Below the pieces are notes generated by a model. The model searched no databases, was not told the origin of the DNA, and saw only the letters and a list, made by a program, of their open reading frames with translations. A stretch of DNA of 26,495 nt from Cyclostephanos tholiformis (Eukaryota; Bacillariophyta; Thalassiosirophyceae; Thalassiosirales; Thalassiosiraceae). The stretch covers positions 1 through 26,495 of the forward strand of contig JALLPB010000062.1 of NCBI GenBank assembly GCA_036939975.1, written 5' to 3'. Shown here piece after piece: positions 1-7,472 of this stretch (within the stretch, counting starts at the first letter, position 1; every line of letters starts with the position of its first letter). The position numbers and the translations under genes are program-made.

Positions 1-813
1 ATAGCGATCTACATACCCGGATATGAATCGGCCTACGTTTTGGGGAGGTGGTGCTCTTCCAAAAAGTCGAAACAACGCGACCTATGACAGATGGCACTTA
101 CTGATGATTCAATGATAGATGGCACATGTGTCTCTCACTCATTCAACAGCGTAATTACAGTACGACTGTCATAATGCACATATTAATTTCGAAAACTATG
201 TTGTGAAATACTACAATTTCTAAATCAATCTCTATTTCCCACGCTAGGGAGGATTTTTTCAATTTTTTTTTCCTTTGTTCTTTTAGGTAAATAATAGAGT
301 TCTCTCAGAGGTTGAATATTATTTCCGTTGAAAATCCCAAGTGTGGTAAAAAAAGATTGATTTGGAAACTGTATTATGGGACCAGGAGGCTTCATCATTC
401 CTTAACAAAAATCTCCATAAGAGTGGAATATTCTCATTCTTTGATTGAATATTTTAATATTAGAGTATCGTACTTTTGTAGCGCCTGCTGCAGGAACTCC
501 CTGCCGCCTGCTGCTCACGTCACCTCGAACAATGTTACGTGTCAGAGCTGTAAAAATCGTAGCACATTGAAACACCACCAGCTGCGCACAAACCGAACTC
601 TCTCGGGGCGATCAACAGCTGCTCAAAATCACGAATGATGTCCTGAAAGGCCTGAAAAATCGCGTCGTTGTTGTGATTGACTTGATATTGCTATGGCACT
701 GCTGTGTCCATCTGCTCATGGCCGAGATGTCACTGGCGAACCCCCTGCCATGATGAATGTTTCTCCTCTACATACCATGCCGAAATCTTAGGAAGCGTCA
801 AAATGGGCTCTCC
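1..813. other. 5' flank without a supported gene
   Basis: About 0.8 kb upstream of the PAS-domain gene with no convincing coding region. It has pyrimidine-rich and T-rich stretches around 250-285 and a loosely repeated GATGGCAC motif near 89-125. The 312-638 frame begins with TTG and has no recognisable domain. A minus-strand reading at 535-711 has a protein-like composition but is interrupted by a stop; it is described under findings. The last part presumably contains the promoter and 5' UTR of the next gene, but I see no specific element. Confidence 0.5.
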
Positions 814-2240
814 ATGGACCCACCCACAAACAGTAAATTGAGTACATTACCAGTGTTGCTAAAAATCGCCGACGCAATGTCATTCTGCCTCAATGAATCC
901 AATGCCGCTTGTCAGGTCCTACTGGAAAATCATCCAAAACAATATGGCCTCCATGAGAAGGTTGATGCGGCTGATGGCAAACGCAAAGATGATATCATGG
1001 GCACTTCAACGAGCGCTCCCTCCATCCTAACGAAGCATAGCCATGTCTTACCGCCATTCAATCCGTTGTTGTTACACAAGGCTCCAAAAATAGAACCCCT
1101 CCAAATGAACAGTCTACAAACAAAGTTCATCGTCAAGACCATGCATGAATTGAGATACTCCAATGCCTTGAAACGACGGAAAACTGAAACCGAGCGTGGT
1201 GATAACTATTATCGCGATGAAAAAGTCAACTTTTCTTCCTTCCGTGCTGGCAATAATGCTAGTGATGATGATTCCATCGCGAGCTTGAGCAGAAGCGATT
1301 CTTCTATGCTCGATATATTCGACGAGCTGGAGGCACATCCGAATGTGATACAATTAATCGCAAGTTCAGGTGGTCTCATAACTCATTGTAAGTCATCATT
1401 AGTCATGGTAGTCATCGCATTTTATCTTTTAGGTTCTTGTTAACTATGTCTCGTATCCTCTTAACTCTCGTAGGGAATGAAGCCTTCTCTAAATATACTC
1501 GCAAATCGTTAACCTCATTCGTTACAAACTCTATCACAATTTTTGATTTAATCGATTCTAAGACCTTACCGGCTTTGTCTATCATGCTGGCAATGTCATT
1601 ACATGATGTTCCCATTGTTGAGGTGGAGGTTTTCCCCCCGATTGACAACAAGAACGCGTCTTTTTCTTTCAAGGGGGGAGAAGTGGTTAAGTTGGACGAT
1701 GATCTCGAAAATAAGCCAGGGTCATCCTCGTCGTCTCATTTGTCAATCACACTCCCGTGTAAATCCTACCACGATTCATCCACACGATACAATATCACTG
1801 TAAGATATTGCCATCATCAAGTCTTACACTTCTATCACTCAATATTTGTGCATCCCTCCTCTCACAACATTTCATTCTCTTTCTCAAAAAAAAAGATTAT
1901 GCTCGTTGATGCTGCCCCAACGAAAAGATGTTTCCTCGGGATTCTCACACCTTGTGAGACCTCGTCCAAACAAGAAGGCTCCTGCAACGGTGACGTTGAC
2001 TACGAAAACAGGGGCAACTTTGACACACCCACGTCCACTAATCCCCCTTCCAACTCTTTGACCCAAAACTTCCATGATATTTCAAGGCAGCAAGAGGGTA
2101 ATGTCAAGCAAAGGATCAAGTCGCTGACTAAGGAGTACGATGCCGCTGGCTCTGCCACACCACTGCCCCCAATTCCAAGTAGCAAACTTTTAAGAATTGA
2201 TGACAAATTTCTGTGTCGGATTCTATTTCATTCGACGTAA
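814..2240 (+). CDS. PAS-domain protein, three exons, possible nuclear sensor or regulator
   Basis: Spliced model: exons 814-1387, 1474-1799 and 1896-2240 (414 residues). Intron 1 (86 nt, GTAAGT donor) and intron 2 (96 nt, GTAAGA donor, acceptor after a run of A) both keep the frame open. Joining exons 1 and 2 creates GGLITHWNEAFSKYT, a typical PAS start with the conserved W-N-x-A-F at residues 192-196. Joining exons 2 and 3 creates YNITIMLVDA followed by KRCFLGILTP, which look like the last PAS strands. The PAS fold thus spans about residues 175-320, with a low-complexity acidic/Ser insertion near 245-280. The N-terminal half is polar and carries a basic KRRK cluster that could be a nuclear localisation signal. 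No DNA-binding or kinase domain is visible, so the output is unknown. PAS domains sense small ligands, light or redox state, or mediate dimerisation. An upstream in-frame ATG at 757 would add 19 residues; I preferred 814. The gene converges on the next gene with about 140 bp between stop codons. Confidence 0.72.
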
Positions 2241-2380
2241 GTGGTGTTGAGAAAGAGCAGCGCTTTTCAAATGATTTATTTGGTACACGTCATTTCTACA
2301 AAAATTGATTGTATTTTCATTTAGGGCGGTGTAAAAAAGAGTAACATGCATATTGTACAGTTAGAATCAGTGGCATCGAA

Positions 2381-3940
2381 TCAATTCTTAATATTGTTAG
2401 CAACAAAATGATTTCCATCCACTACTGTCAAGCGTCTACTCTTCAATGATGTTTTGTCGGGTAGCATGACATTCATTTTGCCATTAATTACAAACAATGC
2501 ATTTCGATCATTCATCACGTCGTCATTCACGGTAATGCCGTCGCGATACCTTTTGAGCTTCATCCTTAAATCCTCCTCTTTCATCTTTAATCGACGGACA
2601 TCTCTTTCTAGTATCAGGACATCAAGCTTCGCAGTGTTGTACTTGATCCAAAAGTGTTGTTTGGGATCCCCCAATCGACCCATGCACCAAACTATCAATG
2701 CCCTTTGTTCGCTTTTTTCATCCTCCTCTGCTGCCAGTTCTCCTTCTTCGCGACAAGTTGCTTCTCGAAGAAGTGAAGCATACTTCTCTCTCGAAGATTC
2801 CAACTTCTGACAAGCCAACACAATCGTCTTTACGCGCTCTGCCAATTCGCATTGCCGTTTCAACACCTCCTTCCGTTCGTTCGCATTCCGGATCAAGTCA
2901 AGTAGCCGCTTTTGTTGCTCATCTCTGTACATCGTCATTCTTTCTTGCATCGAATTCCACTTTGCGGTGGCTCGCGTTTTGCGGTCCAACAGCTCGCGAT
3001 GACGTTCGCATATCTGCTTCTCCTCCTGATTGGCAATTAATTTTAAGATCTTTATCTCCTCTTTGAGCTTGCTTGCGTGTCGCATCTTGGCTGCAATCTC
3101 CTTGCGAATTACATCATCCTTAGATTTCAATTGAGCATATTCTATACGCGTGCCATCGGTATTCTGAGCAAACTCTCCACGGGTACGTTCAAACTGTTCT
3201 CCCAATTCATCAATCTTGGAATCCATAATGGAACGAATGCCGTCAATGATGTCACGATTGCGATTCCTGATCTCCTCCAATTCGCGAGAATGTACTTGTC
3301 GAATTGCCGTTATCCGACGTTCGTCGATTTCCGCTTGCAATTCAACACATCGTCGTATCTCCTCCTTCTCCTTGCCATATTGCGAGTTTATCGCCTCCAA
3401 ATCCTTGCAATATTGAGACTGAAATGAGGATACTCTGTCACGAAAGTCACACTCTAACTTCCCAACTATGCCATTATGAATAGCAATAAAGCTTTCTACA
3501 CTATTCATATTGGAGTTCATGGCATCTCGATGTAGTTCGTGCAAGCAATGGATTCCCTTGTGAAGGGAATCGATCAGTTCCTCTTTCCTCGCCACATTTT
3601 CATCATGAAATTTAATGAGTTTTGGTATTTCGTCGTGGAGCTCCTGGAATTTCTCTTTGACTAATACCTGTCTCCAATAACTTTGAAGCTGTACACGATT
3701 GGTCTTAGACAACGCAAGCTCGCGGTCGAGTCTTTCTCTTATTCTATTTCTAGTGGATGGGGACTTGTTTTGAACGTCATCAACAGCAACTGCATCAGAT
3801 TTGGCCTGACGATGCTCCAAAGGAGCGGCCGTTACGCCGATCGGATCCTCCAGCGTGACTTGACCAACATCGATATTGGATGAAGACGTTCCATTTGACT
3901 CCTTATTGATGGATCCCGTCGCTATATTTTCCGAATCCAT
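2381..3940 (-). CDS. DRC2: Dynein regulatory complex subunit 2 (CCDC65-like) coiled-coil protein
   Basis: Single exon, 519 residues, almost wholly heptad-rich coiled coil from about residue 65 to 475. Two segments support DRC2. The first, around residues 78-130, is the SKTNRVQLQSYWR start followed by the ELHDEIPKL region, where family members have a conserved W-R and a DI-L helix. The second is near the C-terminus (about 430-476): FWIKYNTAKLDVLILER and later KRYRDGITVND, matching the FW-x-x-YN and LDGISVN signature of CCDC65/FAP250. The length is close to the animal proteins (just under 500). DRC2 is a core subunit of the nexin-dynein regulatory complex, which links doublet microtubules and adjusts dynein in motile flagella, so this gene implies a flagellated stage. 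The first 60 residues are disordered and not conserved as far as I can judge. DRC1, a related coiled-coil subunit, is the main alternative. It is transcribed divergently from CAP copy A with only 304 bp between start codons. Confidence 0.75.
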   Translation of the reverse strand: MDSENIATGSINKESNGTSSSNIDVGQVTLEDPIGVTAAPLEHRQAKSDAVAVDDVQNKSPSTRNRIRERLDRELALSKTNRVQLQSYWRQVLVKEKFQELHDEIPKLIKFHDENVARKEELIDSLHKGIHCLHELHRDAMNSNMNSVESFIAIHNGIVGKLECDFRDRVSSFQSQYCKDLEAINSQYGKEKEEIRRCVELQAEIDERRITAIRQVHSRELEEIRNRNRDIIDGIRSIMDSKIDELGEQFERTRGEFAQNTDGTRIEYAQLKSKDDVIRKEIAAKMRHASKLKEEIKILKLIANQEEKQICERHRELLDRKTRATAKWNSMQERMTMYRDEQQKRLLDLIRNANERKEVLKRQCELAERVKTIVLACQKLESSREKYASLLREATCREEGELAAEEDEKSEQRALIVWCMGRLGDPKQHFWIKYNTAKLDVLILERDVRRLKMKEEDLRMKLKRYRDGITVNDDVMNDRNALFVINGKMNVMLPDKTSLKSRRLTVVDGNHFVANNIKN

Positions 3941-4244
3941 GTCATGCCGAGGAGAAAAATGAATAAAGAGGGGTTTTTATGATATAAAGAGAGATAAACT
4001 GTGGATGTTTCAAGCGCATCGCGCGCATTTTGAATTCATTGAGTCCCAGTGGCAGCGCTCACATGACCACTCTGTCACACTTGGAAATAATTATATTAGT
4101 GTGTCATGATGACATGATCCAAACGAACGTTAATTATACTCCTGGTAAAACCCAAATAAAACGTCTCATGGGACCTATTCAAAATATGGTCGTGATATCC
4201 ATTTGAAGCGACCTCACATCAGAGCTCACAATTTCTTACGCAAA
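3941..4244. promoter_or_regulatory. Bidirectional intergenic region between DRC2 and CAP copy A
   Basis: These 304 bp separate two divergent start codons, so both promoters must lie here or overlap the genes. From 4007 onward the sequence is duplicated upstream of CAP copy B (10811-11043), so the CAP promoter was copied with the gene. The block at 4120-4244 is identical in both copies. It includes a 20-bp stretch beginning ATGGGACCTATTC at 4168 and an AT-rich segment (TTAATTATACTCC). The GCGCATCGCGCGCATTTTGAATTC stretch near 4014 is also shared. I cannot assign a TATA box or Inr with confidence. Confidence 0.45.
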
Positions 4245-5201
4245 ATGCACTTTTTCTTCTCCTCCATTGCCATCTTCTTTGCGCTCGCTTCTGCCGCCAT
4301 GCCGGCAGCAGCTGGCACGTCGTCGGAATCAGAGTCGACTCGAGTTCACGCCATGCTTCGCAGCAAGGCCAACGCCAGTCGCTCCGTAGAAGTAGCTCCG
4401 TCGTCATACCACAACGAAATAACGAATCTTACATCCCCATTGATGGACTTGATTTCGTCGGACAACAATGCCGGACTTTCATCCTATCACCAAAACGAGA
4501 CGATGACTCCGACGGGGCAATTGTTGCCAATGGAAGATTTGGCTCGGAGCATGCAAGCGATGACTGACCGTGACAGGCAGTACTTGATCAGCCACAACAC
4601 AAGGAGGAAGGTTTGGCACGAGCGGTACAACAGGAGCTACGTCCCTCTCAAGTGGGACAATGCGCTCAAGGCGGAAGCCAAAGTATGGGCGGAGCATTTG
4701 CTGGCGAGTTGCGGCAAGGGCATGTACCATGACCCTAACGCAAAGTACGGCGAATGTGCGACCGCAAATATGGGCACGGGCAGCTTCGCAAAACTGCACA
4801 CCACGGACGAAATCGTCCGTCGTTACGTCGAGAGAGAGGTGAACTGGCAACCACCGCAAAACAGCCATCTTACGCAGGTACTGTGGAGGTCCACAAAGTA
4901 CGTGGGATGCGCAGAGGCATCGATAAGCATGGGAGGAGGCAAAATGTGTCATACATCTGTTTGTCGATACGCTCGTCCGGGTAAGGAGATCCTTTCGCGC
5001 TACTTTAACTTCAACGCTTGCAACCCGATCATTGCCAATTGATTTTTGCCCCGTCGCGTCCTTCGACCATATAATATTTCTAGGCAATTGCAACATGGGG
5101 AAATACAGGAGCGATCAGGCCAATTGGTGGATCGTACCGATGATGATGGAGGAAGGCTGATTGTGCGGACCTGCATGCCCGCCGAATGGATGTCATTAGA
5201 T
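4007..5201 (+). repeat. Direct duplication, copy A (1.2 kb, CAP gene with promoter and 3' flank)
   Basis: This segment is repeated in the same orientation at 10811-11998. Homology starts at GTTTCAAGCG and ends at GTCATTAGAT. The outer parts carry substitutions and small indels (for example the TTATATTAG/ATTG difference near 4090). Positions 4120-4935 are identical to the other copy by eye, and overlapping reading frames on both strands translate identically. No terminal inverted repeats or target-site duplications are evident at the edges. This looks like a segmental or tandem-type gene duplication rather than transposition. The pair brackets the protease and PRORP genes. Confidence 0.93.
4245..5042 (+). 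CDS. Secreted CAP/SCP-domain protein, copy A
   Basis: Intronless, 265 residues from the ATG at 4245; the longer frame begins with a TTG codon and is not needed. Residues 1-24 are a hydrophobic signal peptide (MHFFFSSIAIFFALASAAMP). A Ser/Asn-rich spacer follows, then a CAP domain from about residue 110 to the end. Visible CAP features are SHN at 116-118, the Cys-x5-His region with H162, the YGE segment with E170, an acidic pair near 196-198, the CAP1-like HLTQVLWRSTKYVGCA starting at H208, and the CAP2-like CHTSVCRYARPG at 235-246. The two His and two Glu positions match the CAP cavity tetrad, with H208 in place of the usual GHYTQ histidine. CAP proteins (PR-1, CRISP, Ag5 families) are extracellular and bind sterols or other lipids, or act at cell surfaces; the exact role here is unknown. 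N-glycosylation sequons (NAS, NLT, NET, NRS) are present. It differs from copy B at four residues. Confidence 0.88.
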   Translation: MHFFFSSIAIFFALASAAMPAAAGTSSESESTRVHAMLRSKANASRSVEVAPSSYHNEITNLTSPLMDLISSDNNAGLSSYHQNETMTPTGQLLPMEDLARSMQAMTDRDRQYLISHNTRRKVWHERYNRSYVPLKWDNALKAEAKVWAEHLLASCGKGMYHDPNAKYGECATANMGTGSFAKLHTTDEIVRRYVEREVNWQPPQNSHLTQVLWRSTKYVGCAEASISMGGGKMCHTSVCRYARPGKEILSRYFNFNACNPIIAN

Positions 5202-5290
5202 CATCTAGCATGTAAACTGGAAGCAGAAATGAAATTAAGTAAGGAACAAAGATATATGAAAATAGGTTCTTATTATAGATTTTTTATTCA

Positions 5291-6385
5291 CTATGACCCG
5301 CCTTCGTCGCCAAGCAGTGATGATATTAAGTCGATTGCATCGTTCGTAATGCCTGTTAATCCGCGATTGTTATACCCACTCGCGAAATCTTCCGCCTGGG
5401 ATCCGATATTGTCGTTATCGTCGTTGCCCCTCGATCTCCGGACGTGGTCGCCGCAAACGAAGCCGGCCTCACCCGCGTGTGCGCTCCTCTTGCATACCGC
5501 GCTCTCGATCCAACGGTAAGCGCTTGAGACGCGGGCATACACGCCCGGAAGATTATAATTCCCGCATCCGATCCCCCACGAGATAACGCCCACCTGCAAG
5601 TCGGTGCCGCGCACGACCAACGGTCCGCCGGAATCGCCCCGACATCCATCTCTCCCCACTGCCCTCGCGCACAGCATGTTCCCCGTGATCTGACCCTCGT
5701 ACGTTTCGTGCCATCCCCCGATGGTACCCTCGCTCGCGTCGCACCTCCTGTTGGATATGACGTTCAAGTTCGCCACGCGGAGCGTTTCGCTAAACGCGGT
5801 CGTATCGTCCCGCGCGTTCGTGTCTCCCCATCCCATCACGGTGACGATCCGGCCCGGCGCGGGCACGTACGGTTTCGAATTCAATTTCGCCAATTTCACG
5901 TTGCCGTACATCGACTCTTCCAGGAACACTAGCATGAAGTCGTTGTCCGTCGTCGACGGATCGTACCCCGGATGTATCATGCATCCGTTCCCCCCCTCCC
6001 TGATGGCGTTGGCCGCGCCGTCGATCTCGTTCTCCTCGTCCATCAATACCACGCTGTCCGGCATGTCGCCCACGCGACAGTGGGCGGCGGTCAATACCAC
6101 GTCCCTCGCGATGAGCGATCCTCCGCAATAGTGATATCCGAGGTTGTCCCGCAACGATACCGCGTATCGATGCTTCCCGACCACCGCCGCGGTCCCGCCG
6201 ATTATGCGAGTTTCGAACAGGTCGCCACGATCGTTGTCGTCGTTGTATTCGATGTATTCGACGTCGATGCCGCCGGACGATCGCTCTTCCTCGTCCCCCG
6301 CGTGACGACGACGACGACGGAGGAGCGACCGGGCCGAGGCATCGGACAGGACGAGTCCGGCGGATAGGAGTTGGATGGACCTCAT
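5291..6385 (-). CDS. Trypsin-like serine protease (S1 family), secreted zymogen
   Basis: Intronless; 364 residues from the ATG ending at 6385, chosen because it begins a signal peptide (MRSIQLLSAGLVLSDASA). The open frame extends 25 codons further upstream without signal-like features. A propeptide with a run of arginines (SLLRRRRRHAG) precedes the activation site ETR-IIGG. The S1 domain has all catalytic elements: LTAAHC (His102), DNDFML (Asp149) and GDSGGP (Ser252). The Asp six residues before Ser252 (position 246, in DGCRGDSGG), plus SWGIGCG, predicts trypsin-type cleavage after Lys or Arg. Cysteines CGGS...AAHC and others fit the usual disulphides. About 65 residues follow the catalytic domain, rich in Asp, Asn and Gly, ending in DEGGS; this tail is not part of the standard fold. 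GC content and CGT/CGA trinucleotide density are much higher than in the CAP genes on either side. Confidence 0.9.
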   Translation of the reverse strand: MRSIQLLSAGLVLSDASARSLLRRRRRHAGDEEERSSGGIDVEYIEYNDDNDRGDLFETRIIGGTAAVVGKHRYAVSLRDNLGYHYCGGSLIARDVVLTAAHCRVGDMPDSVVLMDEENEIDGAANAIREGGNGCMIHPGYDPSTTDNDFMLVFLEESMYGNVKLAKLNSKPYVPAPGRIVTVMGWGDTNARDDTTAFSETLRVANLNVISNRRCDASEGTIGGWHETYEGQITGNMLCARAVGRDGCRGDSGGPLVVRGTDLQVGVISWGIGCGNYNLPGVYARVSSAYRWIESAVCKRSAHAGEAGFVCGDHVRRSRGNDDNDNIGSQAEDFASGYNNRGLTGITNDAIDLISSLLGDEGGS

Positions 6386-6779
6386 CGGGACCCGTCCAAA
6401 GTAGAGTCGTCGATGGTCTTGTCGGTTGATCAATGAGTCTGATGTCGGACGGAATATCAAAAAAAAAGATGATCATCGTGATCGGCGGGGGGGAAAAGTT
6501 GGTCGTTTTGTGGCAGAAGATCGTGAATCATACGTAGAGGAAGTATGGTAGGTATGATTCAGCGCAGGTAGTGGGAACGGAAACCGCCGAAAATCTCCCC
6601 TCCACGCGTAAGATGATGCACATGCCGCACAGACGAGAATGGATATTAGGAGAAATTAAGGTTTGGTACGATAAGTATGTAGGAGGGGCGGGACGAATAG
6701 GTGGTGGATGGTGGATGTAGGAGGTCGGAGGAGGGAAAAGACAAAAGCTTAGCTGGGACTTGGATCCGGAGGGGAGGGG
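6386..6779. promoter_or_regulatory. Divergent intergenic region between protease and PRORP
   Basis: About 390 bp between two start codons facing away from each other. It contains purine-rich tracts (GGGGGGG near 6485, GGAGG repeats at 6720-6780) and no obvious TATA element. Both promoters are presumed to be here. Confidence 0.4.
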
Positions 6780-7439
6780 ATGATCTTCCGATCTTCAATG
6801 TCGTCGTCGGTCATTCGCCGCCATCTCCTCGTCGGCGGCACGCCCCGTTTTCGAGCGGTGGTAGCCGGATCGGGACGCGTCGTCGTCGTCGAGCGATGGT
6901 GCTCGTCATCGTCGGCGGCGCGACGACCGTCCCGAGGCAATTCAACGACTGCGACCACGACCACGACGACAAATAACGGTACGATGGATAATAATACGAC
7001 GAGGGGATGGAGGAGGAGTAGGCCTGCTCGTCCGCCGCCGCCGCCGCCGCCGCCGTCGTCGTCCTTCTTCGACGGCGTCGACATGACGATGGAACGGGAC
7101 CATCCAACGCAATACCGAGCCTACGTCGAATCTAGGTCGGAATACTACGATTCGTATCGATATCGATCCCCCCCTCCTCAAAGAATCGAAGTCGGCGGCG
7201 GCGTTGGCGGCGGGCGCGACGAAAAGAGCGCGACTGCGTTTAAGGTCCCGCATCCGAGGGGTGGGATGACGACGACACGGTCGAACGACGTCGATGTCGA
7301 TGGCGTCGACGATCGCATCCTCCTCCGCCGTTACCTCGACGACGACGAAGTTGATGCGTGCGGTGGGATGACGACTGCGACGATGTGGTCGAGAGATCCG
7401 TCGTCGCGACGCGAGCCCGAGGCCGGTCCGTCGTTACCT

Positions 7440-7472
<33 letters not shown>

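Noticed and set aside
312..638. Open frame with CxxC-like pairs
   Set aside because: It starts with TTG, has no recognisable domain, and the Cys spacing does not form a clear zinc ribbon.
1388..1432. Shorter 45-nt version of intron 1 in the PAS gene
   Set aside because: It leads to a stop three codons later and loses the PAS continuation; the acceptor at 1473 restores W-N-E-A-F.
1412..1672. Minus-strand frame opposite the PAS gene
   Set aside because: It is antisense to exon 2, where the plus strand has an intact PAS reading.
5790..6476. Long Arg-rich frame antisense-shifted over the serine protease
   Set aside because: It is an alternate frame on the same strand as the protease; Arg/His-rich content reflects GC-rich codons, not a protein.
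6749..7084. Minus-strand frames opposite PRORP exon 1, and others around 7240-8152
   Set aside because: They arise from CGT/GAC trinucleotide repeats and have only low-complexity text.
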